64,000 bases of DNA from Pseudobutyrivibrio sp. Lineage in GTDB: Bacteria; Bacillota; Clostridia; Lachnospirales; Lachnospiraceae. The stretch's first letter is position 1, and each line of letters opens with the position of its first letter. Made by a program: the position numbers and the translations under genes. Of this stretch, positions 33,929 to 42,830 are shown piece by piece. Location of the stretch: positions 79,551 through 143,550 of the forward strand of contig JAILGH010000082.1 of assembly GCA_024697025.1 (NCBI GenBank), given 5' to 3'. Under the pieces are notes generated by a model. It did not search any database. It saw only the letters and a list, made by a program, of their open reading frames with translations, and had not been told where the DNA came from.

Positions 33929-34741
33929 CTACTTGAGTATGTATAATTCTGACATTCGGCGACCAACAATTGATTTGCTTTTCTCACCTAAAGCTTCGAT
34001 TCTATCAGCTACCATGATTCTAAAGTTAGCCTTGTAAAGCTTGTGTCCTAATAACAACTCATATATTACTTGTAAATCTGGCAGTGTAAATGTAACCTCT
34101 GCCATTGAGAATGGAAGATCAGTGTACTCAATTTCACGTCTGATCTTTTTCATTGCTTCAATTATAATCTCAACATGATCAAATGCAAGCTTTGTTTTGC
34201 TCTTTAATGTTGGAACTAAATTTGGATATTTGATATGACCATTCTTAAATCTCTTGGTTGAAAGATAGTAAACAATATCTACACCAATATCATCGTTAAA
34301 GATATGAATCCTGTTATCCGTAAATTCGAAATCAAACCAAGCTGCCTCTAATGCATCATCCCCGCCCTTAACCGGAAGGGTAAATGGTGTAAGTGCAATA
34401 TAAGCAACACTCATAACTCTAGTTCTAGGGTCACGGTCTGGCTTTGAGAAAGTATATACTTGCTCTAGGAAAACATCCTTGATGCCTGTCTCTTCTTTAA
34501 GTTCACGCTTTGCTGCCTCGTAGCAAGTCTCGTCTGGGTGAACAAATCCACCAGGCAAAGCCCAGCTATTTAAATAAGGATGCCCACCTCTTTTTATTAA
34601 TAAAATCCTAAGCCCCGACAAATCCTTCTTGGTTCCAAGTACCATCATATCCACTGTAACAGATGGTCTAGGATAATCCCCTGGATCGTATTGAGCTAAG
34701 AATTCGGCTTCTGTAAGTCCATTTTTATCTTTGAGCTCCAT
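33929..34741 (-). CDS. nrtR: NrtR-type Nudix regulator of NAD metabolism
   Basis: A 270-residue two-domain protein: an N-terminal Nudix domain with an intact box (GGFVHPDETCYEAAKRELKEETG, sampled in part) and a C-terminal winged helix (about 195-265, PFSMAEVTFTLPDLQVIYE and GRRMSELYILK). That fusion defines NrtR, a repressor that leaves DNA when it binds ADP-ribose. Because the REXXEE residues are intact it may also hydrolyse ADP-ribose; many NrtR regulators have lost this. It precedes nadE and a dyad overlaps its promoter, consistent with autoregulated control of nadE. Confidence 0.88.
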   Translation of the reverse strand: MELKDKNGLTEAEFLAQYDPGDYPRPSVTVDMMVLGTKKDLSGLRILLIKRGGHPYLNSWALPGGFVHPDETCYEAAKRELKEETGIKDVFLEQVYTFSKPDRDPRTRVMSVAYIALTPFTLPVKGGDDALEAAWFDFEFTDNRIHIFNDDIGVDIVYYLSTKRFKNGHIKYPNLVPTLKSKTKLAFDHVEIIIEAMKKIRREIEYTDLPFSMAEVTFTLPDLQVIYELLLGHKLYKANFRIMVADRIEALGEKSKSIVGRRMSELYILK

Positions 34742-34768
34742 ATTATCCTCCTTAAATAATAGTCCTCA

Positions 34769-34803
34769 AGTAGCAAGCTACTACTATTTTGATATTTTGT
34801 CAA
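34769..34803 (-). promoter_or_regulatory. nrtR-nadE promoter with candidate NrtR operator
   Basis: Minus strand: TTGACA (34803-34798), 17-nt spacer, TAGCTT (34780-34775). The dyad AGTAGC-AA-GCTACT (34769-34782, plus strand) covers the -10 box. Both the position and the neighbouring nrtR suggest an operator. Confidence 0.6.
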
Positions 34804-34830
34804 TGGGTAATATGTTTTTTTATAAATTTT

Positions 34831-36306
34831 TTATATCTTGGACAGTTCTTCAATTATGTCCCTTGCCAAAACCGATTTAATATCTCTGGCTTTTGAGGCA
34901 TTTACCCCAGCTTTTCCATGGAGATAGGCGCCGGCTGTCGCCGAATTTACTGCAGATAAGCCCTGTCCAGCCAATGACGAAACTATTCCTGCCAAAACAT
35001 CTCCCGAACCAGGCGTAGCTAAAGCCTGATTTCCACTTATACAATAAAAAATTTTATCACCGTCAGAAATTACAGTTGTAAAATTTTTCAAAATAAGTGT
35101 GCATTTATTTTTCTTAGAAAACTCTTTTGCAACTTCTTCCATATTGTAATTAATATCAGCCACCTTAACTCCAGACAAGCGCTCCATCTCCTTTAAATGT
35201 GGAGTAAGGATAATAGAAGCTTTTGCTGCCGCCTGCTGCAATTTATCTAAATGTTTTGCTGCTAGATTTACTCCATCAGCATCTATAACTGTAGTGACCT
35301 TAGTATTTTCAAGAACAGTCTTTAAAATATCCTCTGAAACTTCAGACTGCCCCAAGCCTGGACCAATCAAAATCACATCAGCCCATGCCATCTGTTGTAA
35401 CAGCTCCTCTTTGTCAAATTTATCATATCCCAAGTACATTGCCTCTGGCAGTGCCTGCTGGATTGAGTTGATATTGTTGACATGAGTGTATATCTTAACT
35501 AGTCCCGAGCCTGCCACAAGTGCTGCCTTTGCAGATAGATAACATGCTCCATAAATGCTTTCACTTCCCGCTATGACAAGTACCTTTCCGCAAGTGCCTT
35601 TGTTGGCTGTCAATGGACGCTCAGGTATTATCGAAAGAACATCCTCCTCCAAAAGCTTTGCATTGTAATCAGTCTCGCCGTAAATCCCTACGTCTGCAAC
35701 ATATATTTTTCCAATACTTTTTTTGCAATCTCCAAGGACAAGTCCCTTTTTCAAAAATGCAAAGGTAACTGTGTAGTCGCATTTGACTGCCACATCACCA
35801 AGGATTCTTCCACAATCTGTATCAAATCCCGATGGGATATCAACAGCTACAACCGGCTTTCCACTTTCATTTAAATAGGTTGCCGCCGTCGCAAACTCGC
35901 CCTCTAGACCTCTAGTAAGTCCAATTCCAAACATTGCCTCTATATATAAATCTGCCCCATCGGCTTCCTTTGAATCAAACCCAAATACCAAAGGCACATT
36001 ATATGAGCTAGCTATATCTATCTGCTCCTTAAGCTGTGAGGAGAACTTGTCAGGATTCCCTATTACTATAGCTTTAACGTCGTAGCCTTTTATATAAAGA
36101 AGTCTCGCTATAGCTACTCCATCACCGCCGTTATTTCCTGGCCCTGCCAATACGTAAATACGATTTGCTTCAGGGTAGTTAGCAGTTGCTATATCTACCA
36201 CTGCCATGGCTGCTCTTTCCATTAATACCATAGCTGGTACCTTGTGCTTATTAATTGTAGCTTCATCAAAGGATTTCATCTCTTTTGCTGTGACTATACT
36301 TTTCAT
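34831..36306 (-). CDS. nnr: Bifunctional NAD(P)H-hydrate epimerase/ADP-dependent dehydratase
   Basis: Repairs damaged NAD(P)H hydrates. The 491-residue fusion has an N-terminal epimerase domain (YjeF_N; GPGNNGGDGVAIARLL at about 53-68, AMFGIGLTRGLEG, VDIPSGFDTDCG) and a C-terminal dehydratase of the ribokinase-like fold (KVLVIAGSESIYGA, DADGVNL, TPHLKEMERLSG, and GNQALATPGSGDVLAGIV with the catalytic Asp). It sits upstream of nrtR-nadE on the same strand, making this an NAD synthesis/repair neighbourhood, although the nrtR promoter lies in between. Confidence 0.95.
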   Translation of the reverse strand: MKSIVTAKEMKSFDEATINKHKVPAMVLMERAAMAVVDIATANYPEANRIYVLAGPGNNGGDGVAIARLLYIKGYDVKAIVIGNPDKFSSQLKEQIDIASSYNVPLVFGFDSKEADGADLYIEAMFGIGLTRGLEGEFATAATYLNESGKPVVAVDIPSGFDTDCGRILGDVAVKCDYTVTFAFLKKGLVLGDCKKSIGKIYVADVGIYGETDYNAKLLEEDVLSIIPERPLTANKGTCGKVLVIAGSESIYGACYLSAKAALVAGSGLVKIYTHVNNINSIQQALPEAMYLGYDKFDKEELLQQMAWADVILIGPGLGQSEVSEDILKTVLENTKVTTVIDADGVNLAAKHLDKLQQAAAKASIILTPHLKEMERLSGVKVADINYNMEEVAKEFSKKNKCTLILKNFTTVISDGDKIFYCISGNQALATPGSGDVLAGIVSSLAGQGLSAVNSATAGAYLHGKAGVNASKARDIKSVLARDIIEELSKI

Positions 36307-36400
36307 AAATTTGCCCCCAAATGAGTTCTAGTGTTATAATTACCCCTAAATGGTGTTTAGAAACTGATTTTATTATAGTACATATTATAGGAGAATAATC

Positions 36401-37477
36401 GTGAAAAAGAAAATTGTTATAGGACTTTGGATTTCCTTAGTTATACTAGTGATTGCATTTTGCAGCCTAGTAGTTTATCAAAATAAGCAAGAACAGATAC
36501 TTATGGAAACTCAAGAAAAGCTTGAGGAAGCCCAGCTTAAATTAGATCAAAAAGCTGAGGAAGCTGCCCAGGCTCGCAAGGAGCAGGAAGCTCTTGAGGC
36601 TCAGGTAGCAGAAGATATTGATTATACATTCACTGATTTTAAGGCATCATATTTTGCTAAGAAGGATGCAACAGTTAGAGAGAACCCATATGACAGTGCG
36701 GAAGTCGTTGGTACTCTTTCTATTGATACTCCAGTTGAAATAAAGGCAAAATGTGACCAGAGTGATTACTACAAAATTAAAGTTAACGGGGATGATGGAT
36801 ATATTAGCTTTGACGATGTATCAGAGGAATATGTAGAAATTCCGCTTCCAACATCTAGCAAAAAATCTGTGCCATCATCTAAGAAGGATATTTTGTTTAT
36901 TGGTAATTCTATTACCATGTACCCTGCAACCAAAGATTGGTGGGGCTCAGGATGGGGATGCGGTGCTACTGCTCCAGAAAACGACTATGTTCATCGTACA
37001 GTGGCAGCAAAGGGATATTCTTCTTTTGACTTTATGTCACTTCGTTCATGGGAGTTTTCTAACACCAGAAACAACGAGCTTGATGACTTGGATCCTTATA
37101 TCACCAAGCATCAATACGGCACAATAGTCATCGAGTTAGGTGAAAATGTAAAGGGTCACGAGACTCACTTTAAAGAGGATTTGACGGATATGATTAAATA
37201 TATCCACACCTACAATCCTAATGCCAAAATTGTAATGCTGGATAATTTCTGGCCTTACTCAAATATTATCAAAACCAAAAAAGCCGTAGCCTCTGAGACA
37301 GGCAGCACATATGTAAGCCTTTCCGACATCCAAGGTGTTTCATCTTATCAGCTTCAGGAAGGCCAACAGTATACCGCACCAGATGGTACCGTATATACGA
37401 TAAATTCCTTCCTTGCAGGCCATCCAAACGATCAAGGATTTGAGGCTATCGCAAATAAACTTATAGCGGCACTGTAG
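36401..37477 (+). CDS. Membrane-anchored SH3b plus SGNH-hydrolase-like protein
   Basis: A 358-residue protein with a GTG start after AGGAG. A membrane anchor (about 5-25) is followed by a short Glu/Ala coiled coil (30-70), an SH3b-like domain (about 85-150; AKKDATVRENPYDSAEVVGTL) and an SGNH domain (from about 163) with ILFIGNSIT holding the nucleophile Ser, ELGEN, and GHPNDQGF. Where SGNH enzymes usually have DxxH, this has LAGH, so the Asp of the triad is missing or moved. It may deacylate or bind cell-surface glycans. Divergent from nnr; its own terminator follows. Confidence 0.78.
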   Translation: MKKKIVIGLWISLVILVIAFCSLVVYQNKQEQILMETQEKLEEAQLKLDQKAEEAAQARKEQEALEAQVAEDIDYTFTDFKASYFAKKDATVRENPYDSAEVVGTLSIDTPVEIKAKCDQSDYYKIKVNGDDGYISFDDVSEEYVEIPLPTSSKKSVPSSKKDILFIGNSITMYPATKDWWGSGWGCGATAPENDYVHRTVAAKGYSSFDFMSLRSWEFSNTRNNELDDLDPYITKHQYGTIVIELGENVKGHETHFKEDLTDMIKYIHTYNPNAKIVMLDNFWPYSNIIKTKKAVASETGSTYVSLSDIQGVSSYQLQEGQQYTAPDGTVYTINSFLAGHPNDQGFEAIANKLIAAL

Positions 37478-37516
37478 TTGCGGCATAGTGTATCAAAACT
37501 AAATATTTGCATTTCA

Positions 37517-37545
37517 AAAGCTCTTCCTTTCGAAGGGCTTTTTTT
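37517..37545 (+). terminator. Terminator of the SH3b-SGNH gene
   Basis: A 10-bp stem with one G-U pair (37517-37526 with 37532-37541), a 5-nt loop CTTTC and a run of T residues. Confidence 0.85.
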
Positions 37546-37578
37546 GATGAAAGCTTTCATAAAAATTTTTTATTGAAA

Positions 37579-37604
37579 TGGAAAAATTCTCTAAATTTTT
37601 TTGA
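37579..37604 (+). promoter_or_regulatory. Shared upstream block C
   Basis: TGGAAAAA from 37579, nine bases, TTTTTTTGA ending at 37604, 67 nt before orphan gene C. A TTGAAT at the end of the block may be a -35, with TATTTT 18 nt later. Confidence 0.6.
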
Positions 37605-37670
37605 ATAAGAAATAGAGGGACATATTTTAAAATGTGTTAATAAAAATTATATTTAGTGGAGGTAAAAAAT

Positions 37671-38873
37671 ATGGACTACAACAACTATGAAGATATCAAC
37701 TTAATATTTCCAGATACATCTGGAAAGAATCCTGCTTCTTCTTTCAGCGCAGAGCCTGAATTCCCTACAACTCCTAAAATTCCTTCAGATAATGAATCCG
37801 CTTTTGTACCAACTGAAACAGATTCTAAACCATCACGTATCCCAGTAATTGAAAAATGTTCCACTTCCTCTACATACATAAACTTATATGACAATGTTGC
37901 TTCAAATCCACATTTAGAGGATTCTTCCCTAGATAAATTTTTCGATTACAAAAATGATACCGGACGCTTTGAAAAAGCATTTTTTTCTCCAGAATATGAA
38001 TCAGGAGAAGTCCTTCTACATCCAGAATATGTAGGCATGAAACTCCATATGAGTGAGTCTGAAAACGGACGTGATTTTTTTGATATACTTACGACACCTA
38101 ATAACTCTTTATACGATGTGTCAAACGAAAAAAAAGACTATATTAATTCTGAAGAGTATGAAGAAAATTGCAAAAGAATTGAGAAAATACAAACCGCTCT
38201 TTTCTCTAGAGCAAAATTTATCTCTGAAGAAATGGATTCTCTTGAAAATGAAATGTTATATTATTCCACAATAAAAGATTTAATTGAAAAGACATTTCCT
38301 TGTCTCCAAAAAAATTTAGAAAAAGCAACAAGTAGCTGTAAAGATTATGAAAATATAACTGTAGACAATAATGCAAAATTGGGAAAGAAGATATTTAATA
38401 ACTACGAAGTAACTTTAAAAAAAGTATTTAATGATAATAAAAATATTTATCCAGACAAAAAAATCGCCGAAATTGCTTTTCAAGATGAAAAATTTCGAGC
38501 TAGACAGTTTTATACACCACTATTTAAGTCTCTAGAGGTTGCTCATGAAAACGGAGAAAAATCCAAAAACTGTAAAGAACAGCTAGAAAAATATAAACTT
38601 TTTTTTAACGAGTATAATGGATTATATAATAGTTTTAATATTTTGGATAATACTAATATTAATAGCAGAATACAGGAAGTTACTAAAACAATATCTGATT
38701 TAGATTCTTATTTTAAAACTACCTTTAATTCTTTCAAAAAACTACAACGCCCTATACGAAAAAAACCGCCAAAAAGTTTTTTGGATAGCGAGTATTATAA
38801 AAATCTCCGACGTAATAAACAAATTAGAAAACGACAAAATCACACTGGAAGCTTACAACGATTCCATAAGTAA
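37671..38873 (+). CDS. Orphan coiled-coil protein (cassette C), unknown function
   Basis: A 400-residue protein I do not recognise. Residues 1-75 are Ser/Thr/Pro-rich and probably disordered; residues about 150-365 are charged and helical with likely coiled coils; the last 35 residues are very basic (RRNKQIRKRQNH). No signal peptide, membrane helix or catalytic motif is visible. The ATG at 37671 follows a perfect GGAGGT; an in-frame GTG at 37656 precedes that site. It is a single-gene, AT-rich unit between terminators, with the same upstream block as orphan genes A and B. The polar tails and coiled coils suit a scaffold or exported effector (speculative). Confidence 0.75.
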   Translation: MDYNNYEDINLIFPDTSGKNPASSFSAEPEFPTTPKIPSDNESAFVPTETDSKPSRIPVIEKCSTSSTYINLYDNVASNPHLEDSSLDKFFDYKNDTGRFEKAFFSPEYESGEVLLHPEYVGMKLHMSESENGRDFFDILTTPNNSLYDVSNEKKDYINSEEYEENCKRIEKIQTALFSRAKFISEEMDSLENEMLYYSTIKDLIEKTFPCLQKNLEKATSSCKDYENITVDNNAKLGKKIFNNYEVTLKKVFNDNKNIYPDKKIAEIAFQDEKFRARQFYTPLFKSLEVAHENGEKSKNCKEQLEKYKLFFNEYNGLYNSFNILDNTNINSRIQEVTKTISDLDSYFKTTFNSFKKLQRPIRKKPPKSFLDSEYYKNLRRNKQIRKRQNHTGSLQRFHK

Positions 38874-38876
38874 TAA

Positions 38877-38925
38877 AAAAGCCTTCTTGCGGAAAAAATC
38901 TTTCTCTCCGCAAGAAGGTTATTTT
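38877..38925. terminator. Bidirectional terminator
   Basis: A perfect 11-bp stem CCTTCTTGCGG (38882-38892 with 38908-38918). TTATTTT follows on plus, and CTTTTTTATT on minus. It serves orphan gene C and the O-acylation operon. Confidence 0.85.
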
Positions 38926-40207
38926 AATTACTCAAAATATTAATAGTTCTTTGAATTGTCTTAAAGGCCTCATAGTCATAGCGTTCCACCGCCTCAATTA
39001 CTATTACATCTGCAGCCTTGATGTCATCGTGAATACTCTTCATATTATCGCGATGGCAGAAGGTACAGTTGGTAAAATCCTTGGCTAAGTACGGCATCAT
39101 ATTTACTCTAAAGCTGTCGCCTATGAGGCAAAGCCTCCTATCATTCATGCCGTCACTTGTGGTTCGATCTACCTTGGCCTCAACGTCTAATCCGTTAACC
39201 GTCACGTTTGGTCGATAGTCTACTGTTGGCTCCACATCGTCATGAGTAACCATGTTGTCAGGAATACCCATATATGTATAAAGCTCGTATTTGTCAGCGT
39301 CCTGCTGTCCTACCACCCAATCCATTGGATTTGTCTGCTCGACTCCCATGGCTGCATATAATGCGTTTGTTCCAAACAAAGCGCCTATATGATTCCAGTG
39401 GCTATCGTACTTGTAGTATGTCTGTACTATACCTGACGCATACAAGGACTCCGTAAGTGGATATATAAAAGGTGTTCTGCAGTTTTCAGCCATGTAGCTG
39501 TGTAGCTGCTGCTCACGTTTATACGTATTTACGATTTCCACCGTAGGCATGTACTTGGAATAAATCTGCGATTTGTTTGGTGCTATATAAACAAATAGCT
39601 GCTTTCCCTGGGCATCACAAATATCCTGAAGTTGATTGAGCTTTCCTGCAAAATTCTGCAGCTGTTCATCATTTAACAAATTGGTGCCCTGATAGCATTC
39701 TATTTCATTCTCGCCATATAGGAATAGCCAACCATCTCTAGCAATGATTACATCCTCATAGGTCTGCAATGGAAAATAATCATCTGGCAGCTGTTCCTGG
39801 GCAGCCTCCTCAACTGGGTCTGCCACCTCTCCCGGTACTATCGGCTTGTTTCTAGCTGCATCCTCATTTTCCTTGTCATCCTTAGCACTATAAATCTTTT
39901 GACCAACAAAAGATGCAGCTAGTTGATACTTGTCTTCAACCGCATCATTTATATATTTGTACCAAGAAATCAATGTATATCTGAATGGTATTCTATCATC
40001 TACAAACTCCGAAACACTCTCACCGGTGTTTAACAGATTGTCCCACTGAATTGTCTTCATGTTTCGCTTTTCTGTCTCAACCACCGAAAGCTTTTTAAAG
40101 GTCTTTGGCATAGCTATTCCAAAGACCGCCCCTAAAACCCAGGGGGAAACAAGAACGATGATAAATACCAATATCATAATTCGATTTTTAAAATTGGTAA
40201 AATTCAT
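38924..40207 (-). CDS. DHHW/AlgX-J-like protein of polysaccharide O-acetylation
   Basis: A 427-residue protein with one N-terminal membrane segment (about 9-31) and an extracytoplasmic SGNH-like domain of the AlgX/AlgJ/DltD-associated type. Landmarks are FVDDRIPFRYTLISWY, DGWLFLYGENE, the active-site area YKYDSHWNHIG (Asp and His of the DHHW motif) and LIGDSFRVNMMPYL, whose GDS holds the likely Ser nucleophile. Such proteins transfer acetyl groups from an MBOAT partner to an exported polymer. It is 9 bp downstream of the MBOAT gene and ends the three-gene operon. Confidence 0.87.
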   Translation of the reverse strand: MNFTNFKNRIMILVFIIVLVSPWVLGAVFGIAMPKTFKKLSVVETEKRNMKTIQWDNLLNTGESVSEFVDDRIPFRYTLISWYKYINDAVEDKYQLAASFVGQKIYSAKDDKENEDAARNKPIVPGEVADPVEEAAQEQLPDDYFPLQTYEDVIIARDGWLFLYGENEIECYQGTNLLNDEQLQNFAGKLNQLQDICDAQGKQLFVYIAPNKSQIYSKYMPTVEIVNTYKREQQLHSYMAENCRTPFIYPLTESLYASGIVQTYYKYDSHWNHIGALFGTNALYAAMGVEQTNPMDWVVGQQDADKYELYTYMGIPDNMVTHDDVEPTVDYRPNVTVNGLDVEAKVDRTTSDGMNDRRLCLIGDSFRVNMMPYLAKDFTNCTFCHRDNMKSIHDDIKAADVIVIEAVERYDYEAFKTIQRTINILSN

Positions 40208-40216
40208 TTGTCTCCT

Positions 40217-41683
40217 TTAAAACTGATAATAAATAAATGGATTATAAGTTCCGTTTACAAGGAATAGTAGACTGAGTGCCAAAAGCACTAGCGCAACTAA
40301 ACCATTATTTCTAATAAATTTCCACTTGATGTGAGCCTGGAAAAAACCTGCAAATATAACTGCTAAAAATAACGCAATTACGTTTAAACCGGACAATTGA
40401 TTTATGAGGTTTAATAGATTAATTCCTCCTGTAAACATTCTTGCAATGTAGCGCCCAGCCTCCATAATAGTTTCAGCTCTAAACACTACCCAAAGCAATG
40501 TCACAACTGTAAAAATCAAGAATCTGTTCAAAAATTTAAGTGGATTCTTTTCAAGAATTTTCCCAAACCAAATTCTTTCAAATATCAAAAGAAGTCCGTA
40601 CACAAGGCCCCAAACTAAAAATGTCCAGTTTGCCCCGTGCCAGATACCTGTCAGTAAGAACACAATAAAAATATTAAAGCAGTTTCTCGCCATAGAGCAT
40701 CTGCTGCCCCCTAGAGGAATGTAAACATAATCTCTAAACCATGTTGATAGAGAAATATGCCAACGTCTCCAGAATTCTTTGATTGAATCAGCTCTATATG
40801 GGAAATTAAAGTTTTCCTTAAAGTTGAATCCAAACATCTTGCCAAGTCCAATGGCCATGTCTGAATAACCGCTAAAATCATAATAAATCTGGAAGGTGTA
40901 GCAAATCGCACCAAGCCACGCTGTAGACGAATCTAATGTCTTTAAATCCATCGCCCATATGGTATCTACTGTGGATGCCAAGGTGTTGGCAATCAGCACC
41001 TTTTTTCCAAGACCAAAGCAAAATCGCTTGATACCATCTACAAAATCTTCTCCACCTGGATTGCGGTCAGTGAGCTGCTCTGCAATATCCTTGTAGTGAA
41101 CGATTGGTCCTGCAATCAGCTGTGGAAAGCATGATATATAAAGAGCAAAAAATAGTAGATTGCTCTGGATTTCCACCTGATCCCTATATACATCTATTAC
41201 ATAGGACAGGGCCTGAAATGTAAAAAAAGATATACCAACAGGAAGCACTATCTGCTCAATTCCAAGCGCCCCTGTTCCTACTCCAGAGAAAATCCCATGG
41301 GCCTTCTGGCTGATGGACAATTTGTCTCCGTAAAAAATGTTTTCAATTATTGCAATAAATAGATTGAAATATTTGAAGAAGAACAGCAGGCCTATATCAC
41401 TGATAATTGCACCGATTAGACCAATTCTTCTAACGATAATTCCATGTCTTCCTTTGGCACATATAAATCCTGCACCCCAGTTGATGAGAATCACTAGAGA
41501 TATTAACAGCAGATATTTAACACCACCAAAGGCATAAAAAATTAAACTAAAAACTAAAAGTATGTAATTTGATAAAGAAATTTTGCGTTTAATTCCTCCA
41601 CCTGCAAGCTTTGGAATACCGTAGTATGCCAAAAGGCAAAGTGGCAGAAAAATAGTGCAAAATATTATTGAACTAAAAACCAC
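40217..41683 (-). CDS. MBOAT-family O-acyltransferase (AlgI/DltB-like)
   Basis: A 488-residue polytopic membrane enzyme that moves acyl groups across the membrane for surface polymer modification. The conserved block KEFWRRWHISLSTWFRDYVYIPLGG and the catalytic His in TGIWHGANWTF are both present, as is the LPVGISFFTFQALSYVIDVY segment. The protein lies between an acyltransferase-3 gene and a DHHW gene, the usual arrangement of polysaccharide O-acetylation clusters. No D-alanine dlt genes are next to it, so acetylation of a glycan is more likely than teichoic acid D-alanylation. Confidence 0.93.
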   Translation of the reverse strand: MVFSSIIFCTIFLPLCLLAYYGIPKLAGGGIKRKISLSNYILLVFSLIFYAFGGVKYLLLISLVILINWGAGFICAKGRHGIIVRRIGLIGAIISDIGLLFFFKYFNLFIAIIENIFYGDKLSISQKAHGIFSGVGTGALGIEQIVLPVGISFFTFQALSYVIDVYRDQVEIQSNLLFFALYISCFPQLIAGPIVHYKDIAEQLTDRNPGGEDFVDGIKRFCFGLGKKVLIANTLASTVDTIWAMDLKTLDSSTAWLGAICYTFQIYYDFSGYSDMAIGLGKMFGFNFKENFNFPYRADSIKEFWRRWHISLSTWFRDYVYIPLGGSRCSMARNCFNIFIVFLLTGIWHGANWTFLVWGLVYGLLLIFERIWFGKILEKNPLKFLNRFLIFTVVTLLWVVFRAETIMEAGRYIARMFTGGINLLNLINQLSGLNVIALFLAVIFAGFFQAHIKWKFIRNNGLVALVLLALSLLFLVNGTYNPFIYYQF

Positions 41684-41684
41684 G

Positions 41685-42794
41685 TTATTCCCCCTCAGGA
41701 TTCTTTACTATAAACTTTCTAACTAAATGTTTATCCTTTACCGCATTTACGATAACGTTGCACATCAATGCTCCCACAAAAGTAATAGCAACACAAGCAA
41801 TTACCTTAACCACAAAGGTTTCCTTTGGCAACAATTCCTGAACTAAACGAATACTGTAAAATTGATTGAGATAGATAAGCAAGCTTGCCTTTCCCAATTT
41901 TCCAAAAATTGGATTATCAAACACCTCATGAACAGGATTGATATTTGAAAATGTAAGTATTACCGCTATCCACATTACAAAAATTACTGGAAAACTATAT
42001 TTAACATCCATCTCTGTGCAGGAATAAATAAATACCAATATGTAACAAATCACCTCCACAAAAGCCAACAACCTCTTGCCCGCCTTGGTGAACTGATACT
42101 GATTAATACGCCTTGTTAAACTATAAGTGGTGCATCCCAATGCCATTTCTGACAAGCCTCTTAAAAAGCACTTGTAGAACATTCCTGTCCAGCCGTCTAT
42201 TCCAGCTATCCCATCGTACTCGTGAGCCATGTAGCCTAGTATAAACAGCGCCAACATTGGGCAAACTATCTTAACAAACACATCGTAATGCTTCCTCAAG
42301 AAATAATAGAATAAGAAGGTAACCATAAGCCATACGTCCAAATACCATGTGAGCTTGTTTACCCATGTGCTATCAAAGCCAAATACCTGTAGAAAGAAAA
42401 TAGAAGCCCAAGAATCAACCACATATTGGAATCTTGCAAGAGCTGTCTTTTCCAAAAAATACGCATTTGCGATAATTGTTATTATTATGGCGAATAAATG
42501 ATATGGAAAAATATTCCAAAACTTTTTCTTCATCATCAGTGCTGTCTCTGAACCTATTGGCAAGCTCTCATCATCCTGCTTAAAAAAAGCACTTGCCGCA
42601 AGTAAATAGCCTGACACTAAAAAGAAAAACTCAACACCTATGTAGCCTCTAGCAAAAAAATTAAGCCCAGAATTTCCTAACTCAAGGACCTCCCCTTCTT
42701 CAATAAAGCGTTTATGAATATGAAAAAATAATATTCCCAAAGCAAAAACAAAACGCAATAATTCTACTCGTCCATTTTTCTTTGATGTAGTCAT
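41685..42794 (-). CDS. Acyltransferase-3 family membrane protein of the O-acylation operon
   Basis: A 369-residue polytopic protein of the OafA-like family, with GRVELLRFVFALGILFFHIHKR at the N-terminus (Arg and His of the family motif) and GVEFFFLVSGYLLAAS. About ten membrane helices. It starts the operon with MBOAT and DHHW genes, with 1 bp between its stop and the MBOAT start region. The ATG at 42794 follows AAGGAG; ten codons upstream are also open. A perfect 13-bp dyad lies 37 bp upstream. Confidence 0.87.
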   Translation of the reverse strand: MTTSKKNGRVELLRFVFALGILFFHIHKRFIEEGEVLELGNSGLNFFARGYIGVEFFFLVSGYLLAASAFFKQDDESLPIGSETALMMKKKFWNIFPYHLFAIIITIIANAYFLEKTALARFQYVVDSWASIFFLQVFGFDSTWVNKLTWYLDVWLMVTFLFYYFLRKHYDVFVKIVCPMLALFILGYMAHEYDGIAGIDGWTGMFYKCFLRGLSEMALGCTTYSLTRRINQYQFTKAGKRLLAFVEVICYILVFIYSCTEMDVKYSFPVIFVMWIAVILTFSNINPVHEVFDNPIFGKLGKASLLIYLNQFYSIRLVQELLPKETFVVKVIACVAITFVGALMCNVIVNAVKDKHLVRKFIVKNPEGE

Positions 42795-42830
42795 TAAATA
42801 CTCCTTACTAATTGCCGTCAACAATTAACA

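Noticed and set aside
37517-37552. T-run followed by GA near 37545 as a fifth copy of the shared block
   Set aside because: It is the tail of a terminator stem and has no TGG-A-tract at the right distance.
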